Source of the DNA: Zygnema circumcarinatum
Taxonomy: Eukaryota > Streptophyta > Zygnematophyceae > Zygnematales > Zygnemataceae
Direction of reading: 5' to 3'
Assembly (NCBI GenBank): GCA_037447605.1
Contig: CM074806.1
Coordinates: 3,035,348-3,099,347 of the forward strand
Length of the DNA: 64,000 nucleotides
This document shows, piece by piece, positions 13,301 through 27,090 of the stretch (position 1 is its first letter; each line of letters opens with the position of its first letter). A program made the translations under genes and the position numbers. Below the pieces are notes generated by a model. That model was not told where the DNA came from. It worked only from the letters and a program-made list of their open reading frames with translations, and made no database searches.

Positions 13301-16300
13301 CAGAGTTTTCTCGCGCTGGTGTTGGGCAATATCGCCATGCAATGCCTCGCAACCTACAGTTCGGCTCAGACTCATGGACACCTCATCGGCATCACGCTTT
13401 GTCTGCGTGAACACAATGGCCTTGGCACCACGACCATACACCTGCAGCCATGAAAAATGTACAAGGCAGAAAAGAGGCTTATTATAAAAAGAAATGGTTG
13501 TCAGCATGAATTCAAACGACTGCTAAACGATAGCGAACACACCACTGTAGTACACTTCACCAGATTTCCTAGACGTCGTGGCCACCAACTTTGACAGGGG
13601 CACTTATTAGATTCTAATTCTCGGATGGAATAAATCCGAAGAAATACGTGTGTACAATAACTGGTCTTGTACAGTAACTTCCCTCACAAGTGCCAGCACA
13701 TTCATGGATTGAGCAAAGTCACTGGCTGTGTCTTTCGTGCAACAACCTACTAAGTCACGGGCTGGCCTTTCCCTTGGCTGCTAATGCAAACATATTTACT
13801 TCCGCAAATATACTGCTATATGCCCTACGGTAAAACCTTCAGTAATGTTATAAATAACGACTGTAATCTTTGCTACACACTTCAGCGAATGTGTGAAGCC
13901 CACTGCTGCTGGCAACTGCAACTGGCACCAGTTTGGTTTCCAGCATTGCACATGATTCCAGTCACAGTTCTGATAAGACGTCCTAGGCCCGGTGTACATA
14001 ACTTCTGCCCATGTTCAGCTTCAAATTGCGGACACGAGCTGAGGACAGCCACAACAATAAGATGGACTAAACAGCTTAATCTCTGAGGCAACTTCAGCAG
14101 AAACGCGTTTTCAACCTCTTCTAACTCTCCAAAACAGTGACACGCTCCTAAGCGTCCTCCCTCCTAGCCAACTGAGTAGAAACAACTCAATTCCCCGTCC
14201 TAAGGCTAGATTTATGTATGCCTTCTCCAACGCCGCCTGACTTTCCTTTCAATAGTCCTGAGTACATGGACAACTTTTCCACATGGTCTACACTGTTGAC
14301 AGGCTGAATACAACTCTTTCCCTGACATGTCAAATGACAGTTCAACATTGGTCCCACAACTTAGTATTTTATAGCGTAACCAGGATGCTACAGTCCTTCA
14401 TCTGGCTGTCGATTGATCCGCGTCTAGAAACCCCGGGTACATGCGACATTGTTCCAGATTCATATCCCTTATTCATGATGGTCAGAATTGCTCACCGTGA
14501 TAAGGTCCACCAACACACTTCGCTTGGATGTGCCAGGCGTCTGTACACACATCACCTTGATGGTATCCGACATCTTGTCGTCATTTTCACCGACCTGTTA
14601 GAAGAGAGGAAAAAATTCGTGTGACATTTTTTTACGGCATAAGGCTGTTCAAGCCTGGACATTCATGAAGGACCATGAAAAACACAGGAAATCATCTCAT
14701 GGCGACTGGAGGCCAACGACTGGAGTCCTTCCATAAAACGTGTCGACAATGAGGAAATTCAAGGATGACCGAAGATAAATACGTGTTTGACAATGCAGAC
14801 AGAATTTCCAATTCCAGCAACCGCAGGTTCTTTCGTTGAGAGGGCACAACTAAGCCCAAGAGGAGCGAGGGACAAAAGCGAGGGAAATTCAATCAATGCC
14901 AGCAGTTTAGAATGTAGAGAGCAAAATTCACCGTCAAATCAACCAACTCTTCAATCCGCACTCAGGCCACATCAAATTACTTCACAGACCGAAGTGCACA
15001 ATCGTATTAAAACCTGTGACATTTTATATTAAATATAAGAACTGGGCCCAGAATAGTCAGCCATTCAGCAGTAAGTATCAAACTGGATACTGGATAGCTT
15101 ACCAAATCAATAGTAATTGGATCCTTCAAATATTTCCGGCTTAGCTTTTTCACCCATGCAGGCATGGTTGCACTGAACAAACTCGTCTGCCTTTCCACGG
15201 GTAGCAGCTGCATCATCTTCTCCACCTCCTCCTCAAACCCAACTGCAAGCATCTGATCAGCTTCATCCAGCACCAAGTACTGAACATCACTCAACACCAA
15301 TGCCCCTCGATCAATCAGGTCAATAAGACGTCCAGGCGTTCCCACTGCAATATCCACTCCCTTCCTCAGTGAACGTATCTGGCCCTCGATCGATACCCCT
15401 CCATAAACGCACACAGTTGATAAGTAGGGAGCAGACTCTGTCAACTCCCGATTCACTTGGTTTGCCAGCTCACGAGTGGGTGCCATGACAAGGCAGCGAG
15501 GGCCCCCACGCCATCTGTCAAAAAAAAAATTAAGTAAGAAGCAATCATGAAAACAGTCACCAGTACGTTATGGACATGTGCATACAGTCATGAAGAAAAC
15601 ACAACCTGCGTTCAGGTTATTCACAAGATTTATGTTTCCAAATCATTAAATCGCATTTTGATTCAATGCTAGAAAAAGTGTTGCATTGTGCGAACGTAAG
15701 TCTTGGAATCCATAAAAGATGGTGTGACTAGTCCAGTGTAAAAACAATACTAAAACATTAACTTTCTCTTTCTTCCAATTCTCGCATAGAATTTTCAGGA
15801 AGTGTCCACGACAATATAATGATAAAGACTAAATATGAAGACAGAGATAAAGATATAGCTGCCGATAAAGATTTAGAAAACGAGTAGCAGACTAATTTCC
15901 AAAGACTGGAGAAACAACTGAAAGAACCCGTGAGCGATTTCTACAAGATGAAGGTTCAATCTATTCCTTTACCTCATATATGCAGTGCCTGGAATGTCTT
16001 GCCGTCATCTACGACTGAAATCCCTAATATATCAACTGTACTTACATCTCTTGACCCTTAGGTATTCAGAGGCCACAGCAGGCAAGTGGAATGTAGAACG
16101 TACCTTGAAGCTGACTCCTTGTTCTGCCTTGTTATGCGATCTAGCACAGGAATTCCAAAGGCGAGTGTCTTCCCTGTACCAGTTTTAGCGCGCGCAATGA
16201 CATCTCTGCCAGCCATGGCAGGTTCCATAACTGCTGCCTACACCGCCCCATCACCACGTTCAAGAATTTATTGACAGCTTTACTGGCACAACATACAAAC

Positions 16301-17600
16301 AACACAACAGCAATGACAACATGCGTGTGTCTTGACAAGACATCCGGACCATGACTAATGCAATCCAAAAAAGGATGAATTTGGAAGAAAGCCAACCCCT
16401 TCACCCCTTCTTCTTTTTTCGGACTTCCTTACTACCTTGTTCAAGCCTGTCACATTCATCAAGGAACCCCAGGCGTCCTATCGGCTATCCGCAATTCAAA
16501 GATATCAATGATAGGAGAAATCGTGCCATTGCAGATGTCACAGCATAATTGATAGCATAAGAGGCAGCAATGTCAGGGCGGTGGTGGTAATCGACACTAA
16601 TTCTAACTTTCGCAAACGCCTATATTGTCTCCCACTGGAAAAGCGGTGCATAGAAATGACAGTAGCTCGATATCAGCCAGGCGACAAGGCAGGCGTCCCT
16701 AACTGTCTGTTTAGCACACTATGCAATTGGTGCCAGTATTTCCTTACACCATGCAGAGTGCCCCGCAGATTCAACACAGCAAGAATGGAAGCTGCTACCA
16801 CTTTTATTCCTCAAAATGGGCACTAAAACACATCGAGATCAGAAGAAGGCACAGGGCAAGGGAAGCACCTGAATTGGAAACAGCTCCAAAATTCCACGCT
16901 TAATCAAAGCTTCCTCCAACTCCTTGCATAATCCCAAGTTCTGCACTGCTAAATCAGGGTTCCCTGCCACCTGCTCATCTTCACTGCCCTCGTACTCATC
17001 CTCTGAATCCTCTTCGTCAGACGATCCTCTGAAGGAACTTCCGTTGCTTGTAAGCTTCTCCGACGCCAGACCCGAAGGCCCGAACAACATTTCCTGCCCA
17101 GCCAAACGCTCTCCTCCAGCTCGCACCCGGTCCATGGACTCCCTATCGTCAACGAAGTAATCCGCTGCAGCGACCGCATTCGCATCAGCCCGTACAACTG
17201 AGCAGTGGAAGTTCCTGTAGGAGAAATTGGCGGTTCCAAGGACACTCCCTCCCAGAATATCAGACCTCCCCCTCTCTCCCGTCAAGAAGACGCCTCCTGA
17301 GAGGGACATAGGAGCCGCCATCCGGCCGCTATGACTCGCTGCCGCGGGCATCGCTGAAAGGATGCACTCCTTCCCTTGCGATGCCACGTAGCAGAGGCTT
17401 CCCCTTGCAGGCGCTGTGAGCGCCAAGGGAGTCGCCATCGTGCACCGCCAAAGGGCGCGGGATGCTCTTTCGATCCGCCTCGACGCCACCCTGAGCTTCG
17501 GCGGGGCAGGAAGACCTGCAACGGAGGATGCCGGGGAGCGCACTAAGCAGGCAGCGTTTGACGACTTTCGAAGGCTTAGAAGGATGCACTCAGTCCTCAA
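10349..17600 (-). CDS. RH3: Plastid DEAD-box RNA helicase RH3
   Basis: This ATP-dependent RNA helicase acts in chloroplast ribosome assembly and group II intron splicing. Ten exons (16869-17600, 16104-16237, 15103-15514, 14496-14594, 13217-13441, 12462-12839, 12191-12337, 11679-11774, 11040-11266, 10349-10619) join in phase to 906 residues. A Ser/Arg/Ala-rich N-terminus fits a transit peptide and is followed by an acidic linker and the Q motif (about 220-244). AKTGTGKT is at 261-268, APTREL at 300-305, DEAD at 372-375, SAT at 403-405 and HRSGRTGR at 549-556. Next come the GUCT domain (about 600-740), an Arg/Gly/Asp/Ser-rich tail, and a CCHC zinc knuckle (C886, C889, H894, C899). Close matches to land-plant RH3 include [12 protein letters not shown] and [13 protein letters not shown]. 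Translation could instead start at Met55. Confidence 0.95.
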
Positions 17601-19082
17601 TTGCGCTCAGCGTCTTGAGGAGACCCGTGCAAGGAACGCAAGCGCTACTTCGGCTGCCGCAGAGACGTCCTCTTTAAGTGGGCGACCTGAGCTTGCAGGA
17701 GGTCGGGGGGGGGGCGGGGAAGCCTCCGCGGGGGAGGAGGGAGGCGCGGGCGGTGGATTTCAGAGAGGATAGACAGGGAGGGGGAGGGGGCTTTGTGCCG
17801 GAGGCCGCTTTTTTGGCGGCGCACGCTAGAGATCAATTTTTTTCTGGAAAAATAAATTTCCCATGGAGCGTGGACGGCTCGCAGGCGCCGAGAAAAATGA
17901 TCGACGGTCATATGTAATTTCTAAGTCTGCCCGGAGAAGCGGGCAAGGAAAGGAAAGGCAGGAAAATGTTTCTGTTCGTGCCCTCCCTCCCGCGGGGTGG
18001 GGTAGCGGCGTGTCGGTGTCGGCTGTGCGGCGGCTCGCCCTACTTCCTTCCGCCGACAGAAGCGACTGACCTCCGCCGTCCGATGGAAGCTGAGGCTCCC
18101 GATTGGTCGAGCCACGGAGATCGGACGGCCAAGAGGCGGCCACGAGGAGGGAAATTTTTCAGGGCGGTGGCGTTCCTGGCATCGTTCGTTTGCGCTTTTC
18201 TCGGGCGCGTTGGGCCCACATTGCCGCAGGATTTTTTGGACCGTACGGCCGTATGGTACCGTACGGTACGGCATATTTCGTACAATAGTTGTACGGTGCT
18301 AAAGCTTGAGTAGCTAAAATGACGATGGCTGTCAATTCAAATTCTGTCCTGGTTCTGTTCGTCCTCAGAAAAGGAATGAGAGAGAGAGAGAGCCAAAATC
18401 AGCACCAAGTCTCATAAGAAAAGTTTGGGACAAGAAATTTTTTTACTTCTTGACTCATTTAGAAACAAGAAATGTCAATTGCTGCTTCATTCAGTTCATT
18501 GGAGGATCCCTGACGCCCACATATACTAGAAATTTAGCTACCTTGTCAATCTAGACAGCAATTCTAAAACCCGGGTTTGCAGAAGAGAGTCATCATTAAA
18601 TGAACTGCTATCCTTTTCCTTTTAAAGAAGTCCCCAATGTCCTATCCGGACAAATCAGTTGAAGTGGGAGCGTCTGGTTTAACAAGGAGCCCGCCTGCCT
18701 GGACAAATTAGGGTTTCACCTACAGGGCTCCCTCCAAACATATCCCAACCTGTGAGAATGCTCCAATAATGCGTTTGTACGACCTAACGAATATACACTG
18801 CATGCGACACACTGGTTTTGAATGGACGTGAAAGGATATTGACCGCTGAAAGATGGTCATATTGAAAGCTCCGGAGCCTTGAGAGGATGAGCTTCCGGAG
18901 ACTCCGCAAGTTGTACATCATTCAGCGAACTGCGGCTCCAAGCCAAGATATTGCGCTGTGACGCCTGTCACACCCAAAACCAGACACAAGCTACCCTGAA
19001 TTGCATTCCTTCAACAAGCCAAAAAATATGAGCAAGGGCCGAGAAAAGCATTCTTCCTTTCGGGAAAGAGTAATCTAATCTC
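17601..19082. other. Spacer upstream of RH3 and downstream of the permease
   Basis: Bases 17601-18300 are GC-rich and probably hold the RH3 promoter and leader. Around 18238-18293 there is a cluster of overlapping CCGTACGG-type palindromes. A short GA run lies near 18378. No gene is supported. Confidence 0.4.
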
Positions 19083-22000
19083 TCATTCATTCACTAACAC
19101 AAGAGGCTGAAAAGTGAAGCAGAGTCCATGCCATGCAGTGGAAAGGAAAGCCTGCGGGGGGACCTCTCTCAGAATGTGCGGATCTTCCTCCTCGGGGAGG
19201 ATGTTGTGAAGAATGACTGCCACAAGGAACGCCAAAGCGAAGCCTGTGCCCATAAGGATGGAGACGCTGTTGCTGCATCCACAGTACAGCCGTACTAATT
19301 TCATACTTCGTAAGTACTGCTTCAAATCGGCCGATAAAAGGGGGGTCAGAAAGAAAGAAAGAAAGAAAGAAGGGAGAAAGAAGTACGGCGTAAGGGAGCC
19401 GCTTTTGATCTTCAAATGTCCGTAGTTCGGTTCACTTTCGAGAAATCCATGGAGTGTTCATCGCATGCATGGGTGGCCAAAGTATAAATAGAGCAGAGAA
19501 AGAGAGGGACGGTATGGTTGAGAGTACCAAATTGACTTTGTAAGAATGTTCATGTCGTCTGTGAGAGGCCAAAGCGTTACACCCCAATTAGGCACAAGGG
19601 TCGCTCCAAGGCCAACTCCCCCGGCCATGACTTGAATGAACCGAATCCTTCGGTTAAAGTTTGTCATCATCATCAGCTGCGGCATTTCCGATAGGTTTTA
19701 TTCTATGTATCAGTTTAGAGCAAGCAAGTGCAAGCAAAACACATACCCGAGTCTAGGGAAGACAAATTCTTCCGCTGCTGCTTTCAATTGTAAATATCGG
19801 CGGGTTACGAATCCTTGACTCACCCGAATGCCGGCTATTCCAACTGTGGAAAAAATGCACACTTGCATTCCCCCGAGTACACAGTTTGGTGCGTTTGCCA
19901 AAAAAGCGCCGAGCTGCAGTTCCATCCTCCCATGTCAACAATCAGACAGCAGCACTTATTTGAAAGAACATCCTAATGCTAATTGCTGCACTTTCTCTTC
20001 CGGGAAACAACCCTTTGACAACCCCTCGATTCTCCCTCCATTCACCTTCCCCAGAACGCCAAAAAGCAGCAGCCAAGCTCCACAGAACGTCCCCGCAATG
20101 CGACTCGCGACCATAGTGAAGGAGATGACTCCATTGTTTTGCGCGTACACGAGAACAGGCATCACGCCGGAGAGGGAGGCGAAGAGGCTGTTCACGCCTG
20201 CAGGGACACTCCCCAATATTACTTTGCTTTCTCCTTGCTTTCATTCTTTCAGTCTCTTCGCCTCTTTCATTCCCTCTCTCTCTCTCTTCGCTCTCCCTCT
20301 CCGTCTCACGTTTAATTGAGCTTTACAATGGAGCCAAGCATGAACCTTCGGTTTGGAATGAAGACTATTGGGAGGGCATTTTAAGTCTTAGAGGCTTAAA
20401 AAGTCGACACTCTCGTGACGGGTGAGGCAGGTTTCTTAAGGAGATGACCAATGCGATTCTCCTATCCTGAATTTTCGGAAAAAGAACTACCTTGACGATC
20501 ACGATAACACTGGAAGCGAGTGTGGAAGTATTGAGAACACGAAAAGCAAGAGATGGCTCAGGTACAGCAAGATGGCAAAAAAAAAAAAATGATGGGGAAC
20601 AGTCACATTAGACTAATAAAAGTAAGAATGATTACTATGTGGAGCAAGCTCACTCAGTCAGTTACAGCCGTTCATCTTGGTTATACGTTCGTCTTCATCC
20701 ACACAAGAGGCATGTCCAATGAGCAATGCAAAGGTTTCCTGCATAGATCTCTGCCGTTTCCTTGAATCGAAGCTCACCATCAGCCAACAGTCCACCCTGA
20801 AGGTGGGCATCGTGCTCGGGGCCAAACGTGGCCAGACCAGAAGCTTCCTGGAAGGCGCCAGTAATCCACAGAGAGCACAAACGTGAAGGCAAAATTCTGA
20901 TGGATTGGTTTGAGCGTTTAGCCTTGCTAAAGAAGTCCGCACCTCAAGACAAGGAAAAGCTCCTAAAACCGGTCACCTGTGAATAGGTTAAGTCTCGACA
21001 TATGCGAGCGGGCAAGACATGTGGGTAGAATGCAAAGAATGCAAGAAAGCTAGCAACAACTTGCATTGTCAGTGTTTGAATCGGCTTCCATGTACCTCTG
21101 AAGAGGTGATGTCCCCAACAGTGTTCACAGCATCAACAGCGAACGCAATCACAGTTGGGAGAAGAGCCGCCGGGTAAAATCCAAGACGGAAAGTTTTTGT
21201 CTGCCCGAGAAATGTCCGCAGCAGCCCAATGTCGGAATGAACTAGGCAGATAGAAGGCAGGTGTTTGAGATTTGAAGGTCAAAAGAAATGGAATATTCGT
21301 AAGCAAGCGATAGGGAGCCAGATAAAAATAAAGTAAAAACCCGAAAAAAACGCCGAAAGGTAAGATAAATAGACACCCATTTATCCAAGTCAGTACCTCA
21401 CCCACAAGAATTGGAAACTTGAGGTGTTATCTATGGCATCGTTGTTGATAAACGTTCGATCCTCAGCACTGCATAAGGCTGCCACGCCATAACCGACAAG
21501 GAAGCCCGCGACGATCTGCACATTGCAGGAGAAAGGGGCTGTGAAATGGACGAACCATAGCTTTAAAATGACAAAAGCGGCATACGAATTTGTAGAGAAC
21601 CTAAAAGGTCCAAAGTGGTTGTTTCCAGCAGCATGAAACCCCACAATGCGAGAGTATAACATGAAGGGTGTAGTTTGCAAGAAGCAGCAGTCGTCGACTC
21701 TGATGTACCAACAACGAAGGCGTAAATCTTGAAGAGCAAACATCTTAAGGTGAAATCGGCATTTAATGGGTAGAAAAGGCAAAAAACAATAACCTGAATA
21801 TTTCGCAGAAAAGGCGAACCCCAAACTTCGATAATCATGATGGAGAGGAAAACAGAGGCGCCAATTCCAATGTAAGCGGCGCTTCCAAAAGGAAGAATGA
21901 CATTCCCGTTGCCCTTACACAGAGTGTTACCATCAGCGCATTCACTCCCTCCGCCCCAATTCTGCTCGCAGCTCCCAATCATCACATAACACCAACACAA

Positions 22001-24981
22001 AGCAGACCAAAGCAGACATCAGAAAATGATGCGAGCAACATCTGGGAATTCAAAACAACAACGTGAATCCAAAAGTGTACCAAAGAGGGAGTTAAACCCA
22101 TTCCCAATTGTTACACAATGAGGTTTTCTGCATCTGTCCCTGATGATTGAGAAATGATGCATGTATTACTGAAGTAAAGAACTGGAGAAAATAAATACAT
22201 TTAATGGTATTACATCAGGCCGATGAAAATCCCATTCAAAGTTTGGCCAATGTGCTCACCTTCATGCCAACTCCGATAAGGTTGACCCCTCCCACAAACA
22301 CCGTTAAGCCCGCGATCCAAGGTGGAAAAAGTCGATCCATTGCTTTTGGAGGAAGAAACGAAATGAGGATAACTGTGACTGAAGGATGGAGAAGGCAGCA
22401 CAATCACGGAGTCAGCTAACTCCCTCCAAACATGGTAAACCAGCAACAAACTGAAGAATATACTCTTTATTATCAACAATCACAGAAGAGCTCGACTGCT
22501 GAATGCAAGCAGTATTCAAGCGCAAGAAACAGTTATGCTCCAACATAGAAATTCCTGGTGTCCACCCTTTTCCTCTTAGCCTCTTTTCCAGATAGCTTTT
22601 TCTCCCTCCTTGCCCCACATTGTTTTCCTTTCTCCCCTTCATTTGCTAAAAGATACATACTGGAAGAAATAGCGAGTGTGCCGAGTAAACGGCCGTAGGC
22701 ATCCGCCCAATCCACACCATCTTTCTGCAGATTCACCGAATAAGCAAAGCAAATAGAGGAGCATGATAAGGGCGAGGACTGGACACTTGCATTGGAAGCA
22801 GAGGACTATGTAGATGGTTAACAAGCTCCGCAGCATGGAGAACAAACAAGATCATACTCAAAAAATAATGAAAGAGACCCCAGGAAGAAACGCCTTTGGA
22901 AAAAAAATCCAAAAACCCACAAGCAAACAACCAGCATACAGTACTCTTGCTAGAGCTGACAGCCTGTGCATTAAATGTCCTGCAACTGCAAAAAAGGTGA
23001 CTGAATCCATGCCCATGACCCGAACCTCCAGCAGGATATTGGCTGTTCCGAAACAGTTGTTAATGGAGACATCATACTTTACTAATGTGATGGACGGGCT
23101 ACCTTTTCCCTGTCATTGACGATGACTATTCTGGCTGAATATTTTCTCGTCTGTATACATGTGGAGACCCTGGTGCCATCTGCGTAAGAAGGAGAGGAAG
23201 AGGGCGGCGTACCGTCTGCTGCTGCAGTCCCGCAACTACAACTTGAAGCTGTTGCATCCCCGTTCCAACCACCGTGATAAGGCCCGTTCCATAAAAATAC
23301 TTTGTCCCCGGGATCTTCCAACGCATGCATTGAATGATGGAACCAATGCCGCTTGTGATCAGTGAAGCAGATACACAATCTGTCGGACCAACCGTTGAAA
23401 TTCCCAGACTAAAATTACGGTTTGAATGGCAAGATAATGGCGGTCTGACAAGACTAGAAAGAAAGCATTGAGTTGAGGCCGAATACTAAGATGAATTGAA
23501 AGTCCATGTGCAGATATTTGTGAGTGGACACAACACGACAAGAAAGCTGCCCGAAGTATGTAAGGACCGAGCTCGGAAAGCAGAAGTATCCAACGCAAAG
23601 ATGACATTGTGACTGGCAGATGATGGTGGTCCTCTGGACGGATAGACCATTAAGTTTGTAATGTTCAAGTGTCAAGAGCGGTGGTGAAAAGAAAAAATTG
23701 AGATCATAGTGATAAAGCAATTTCTGGTTAGAAGAGGTGACAAGGCATTGTTGTTTGTTGACCATTTAAGAACGAATCTTGCATTTTCTGCCAACCACTA
23801 CCCTTTCAAGCTCAATCTGTTCGAGTTGCACTTGTTGCCCTTTCAAATTAACGAGGTTCTAGTACATTCATCGTGAGGCCTATCAAGCAGCCAAAAAGGA
23901 AAGTATGGCGCACAAGACCGAACAGAGATGTCAGATTGTGTCGCAGCGATGATGATTGGCGGCACGATGATACCGCCCACCATGGCCACCGAGTGCTGAA
24001 AGCCCAGGAGGATGGCAAGCAGCCATGGCAACGGCTCCGTGACGGGGAAGAAGGAAGGAGCCTGCGACTGGAGGTGTGTGCCAGGAGATCGACAGAAGGG
24101 CCACCGTGGCTGGATGACACAAAGAAAGCGTTTGTCATGCAGTTAAAAATAACTAGCGCATTGACGGGCAGTATAACAGTAACGCCATGTCGGTACTCTG
24201 CGGGTATTCGAATGAGATAGGGGCAGAAATTCATGGGCATGTCATCCCTATTCGCCGATTTCGAGACATTGCAGAATGCATCGCTACTCTGAGGAAGCTG
24301 ATGTTCTGGACATAAGTGGCTTGACTATGAGAGTTGCAGCTAGTTGACTTTTTGTATTGACACAGCGCTCACGACGTTCTTTCAAGAACTTGTGATCCAA
24401 AAATGTGCTAGATTGATAAAAAGTTTTGCAGAATTTGAGTTTCCTTGCTACTTGCCATAGAGATAAAACTCCACATCTACCATAGCACTTGTGCTTACCC
24501 GGCAGAGGCTAACATAGTCATAATGACCGATGATGCACCCGACAGGGTCATTCACATCCACCAACTTCTTGAAGTCTGTAATCCACCAGACGCACACACG
24601 AACTAAGAATTTCCTCTAAAATGACTCTTAAATTCCATATTTAACGTAACGGAGACAACTGTCTACAAACGAGACCTGTGATTATAAATGCATACCTTAT
24701 AAAGCATGGCTCAACTCCTAGGGTTATATAAAAGGTCCAATTTACGTATGTTCCTGTGAGGGGCCTGAACTCATCTCAGTAAGCTTTTCTGTCTACATGC
24801 AAATTATACTACAAGTGCTCACGAAGTCAGCACCAGCGTAAGTGACACCATCTTCCGCCTGCTTCGCTGTTGCAGTCGCCTGCTCTTGCTGTGGACGATA
24901 AGACTGTGAAAAGTGGCCGCCACGATTGCATGGGGGCGACATGTGAAGCAAGGGCCTGCTACTCTGCTCTCCTGCTGTCAT
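19083..24981 (-). CDS. UapA-like purine permease (NCS2/NAT family, uric acid-xanthine type)
   Basis: A multi-pass transporter expected to move uric acid, xanthine or related purines across the plasma membrane with protons. Fourteen exons (24823-24981, 24499-24567, 23919-24061, 23213-23408, 22661-22724, 22260-22378, 21794-21961, 21402-21515, 21096-21200, 20778-20847, 20046-20197, 19824-19913, 19528-19676, 19083-19272) give 595 residues in one frame. Family marks are LLGFQH (Q98, H99) in TM1, GTKYFYGTGLITVVGTG, NWGGGS, IMIIEVWGSPFLRN, LQGGLLADG, the signature YAQNNGVISFTMVASR (420-435), RRIRFIQVMAGGVGLGATLVP and a C-terminal LPEEE. These match fungal UapA better than the usual plant NATs. The residue after the signature Thr is Met431, where the family has Arg, Lys or Gly. 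The exon 1/2 junction and the weak donor of exon 3 (CG/GTCTTG) are the least certain joins. Confidence 0.87.
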
Positions 24982-27090
24982 GGCACGTTATAGGTTTTGG
25001 AGCTAGGTTTTATTGCTAAAGCTGAAAAAATTTACTTTTAGCAGAACAGTTTCAGAATTTGCGACTATGGTTCTTAGTGTCCTTAGTGTTAAGTTTTCGA
25101 ATTATTGCCGCTAAGTCAGTAACTACTCTGCTGTTTTGGGGTTAAGGATGCAATTCTGAAGGTGGCCCGGCCAATACTCCGTTATTTTTTTACATTCAAA
25201 ACAATCAGATTAAAAAAGTTGACATTTTCCGAATCGCAATTGTTACGGTTAAATGGCATGGCGAAGCTGTGATTTGACACTTCAAAATTTAAAAAAAAAA
25301 ATACATATATATATATATATAAATATCGAAAGAATAAGGTCCAAGTTCGGACTCTAACTCCACTCCTGCAGGTGCACTCGTGCAGCTCAACGTATAAGGC
25401 CGACTGGCAACAGTCGGAACGTATCAGCCTGAGCTTGATATGTACAGTGCTCGATACAAGTTCGTATCGCACGAAAGAAAGTCTTCGATACATCTCACTA
25501 TTCAGAAGTATCGTCCAATGTAGTACACTAATACTGTATATATATTCGCCCTGTCACGCTGACCATTTCCTCTTGGTTTCTCCATGTTGGTATTGTCCAT
25601 GGCCATTTGATGGCATCGCCATCGTGAGACCAATCCCATTTCAAAAATTTCTACACTGACTCATAGAGCCTTTCTCCGTTTTGCGAACAATGGACGATCA
25701 TCCTCCATATGCAAAAGCAAAGTGTGCGGTTTAGGGTTGTAGAGTTTTAGGATTTTAGAGTGTAAGGTACTCGGCGAGTCGCCGTTGGACTGCTTTAGTT
25801 CGCAAAGGAGAATGGCCCATATTCAACTCGAGGCCAGGCCATCACCCTGGCTACAGTATAGGGTGGCCTTACCAGGTATGAACAAACTTGGCGATAAACA
25901 TTTTTTTGCGAACAAAGCGAGCGATGGGAAAGAATTCAACCTTTCGCCTCTCTGGCGAACTCCGCACAGAGAGGAAGAGTCGAGGGCACTTCAGTTGTGA
26001 GAATTTTTGTTTGGATGCGGCGAGCTTCGTTGATAGGAATCCATCCTTTGAGTGACGGGCTGTTCGAAGGAAGCCACTCAACTACCAGGAAAACGCATGC
26101 TGCAAACATTTTGAGATTTCCTCATGGAAACGCCAGATGTCAGAAGCAGCAATGCGACGATCCAACGGGGACAGAGGGAGAACAGAAGCAGCGTAAGGAA
26201 AGCTGGAAGTGGATACGCAAGGCGGTGGCGCCATGGATGCGAAGGCGTTGCTTCCGCACACATTGCTTAATGCCAGACATGGGCTGAACATATGACTTGG
26301 AAGTTCTAAAGCTTGTAGATCGTCCGCTGTAGAATACAGTATGGACGGTTTCCACAACTTTTAGCTTTGCTTATGTTGCGCAATGCTGCCAAGGACGATT
26401 CTGTGGGCGTGGAGAGCCAGTACACACAGGTAATCGTAGTTGACGAGTGCTTTTACTGAATTCAAATGTACAGCATGATTTTCTTTTTTTAACCATCTTC
26501 AGTAAGTCAACGCCGACTTTATTAGCTTAATAGGCGAGGCACATTGTTCCTTTCTTGAGCTTAACAATGATGCTAGGTGGTGGTGACCACTGGCATTGCA
26601 CACATCTGACTGTGCTGTACCCAACAGCAAACGGCATGTAGCCTAGGGATGGCTGCATTTCAACTGGACGAAGACGTAGCCTCAACAATCTCTTCGTTTC
26701 CACTTTCGTTTCGGTTCTTTAGGTACTACCAATAGTTGAAGTGCCATGTCCCTGATGCACTATGGCAGAACCACCCCGAGCACAAATGTAAGGCGAGCTC
26801 AATGACCTCCATAATTAGTGCATATGTTCTAATAATCAATAATCCACGAAGAGTACTTATGGAGTACAGAGACATCTCCCCCCCCCTCATCACCCCATAC
26901 CTACCATCCCCACATACTGAAATCTCCGCGTCCTGCATTTCTGCAGGCCAGCAGCCATCACACTGCGACGAATCATCCTCCAAACACTCACCCCCCCATT
27001 TAAAATAGGACAGAATTTTTTTTGACCTAACCTGCTCCTGTGACACTCTTCTAAATTTCGCTTTTCTCAGAGTCAACCACCTTGTTGCCT
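24982..27090. other. Spacer upstream of the permease and downstream of the PPR gene
   Basis: It holds the permease promoter side and the PPR gene 3' side. A short AT microsatellite lies at about 25301-25325. Open frames here have no recognisable domains. I see no RNA gene. Confidence 0.4.

Noticed and set aside
25997-26287. 96-codon plus-strand frame
   Set aside because: It has no recognisable domain, no supporting splice pattern or neighbouring context, and lies in a spacer with comparable frames on the other strand.
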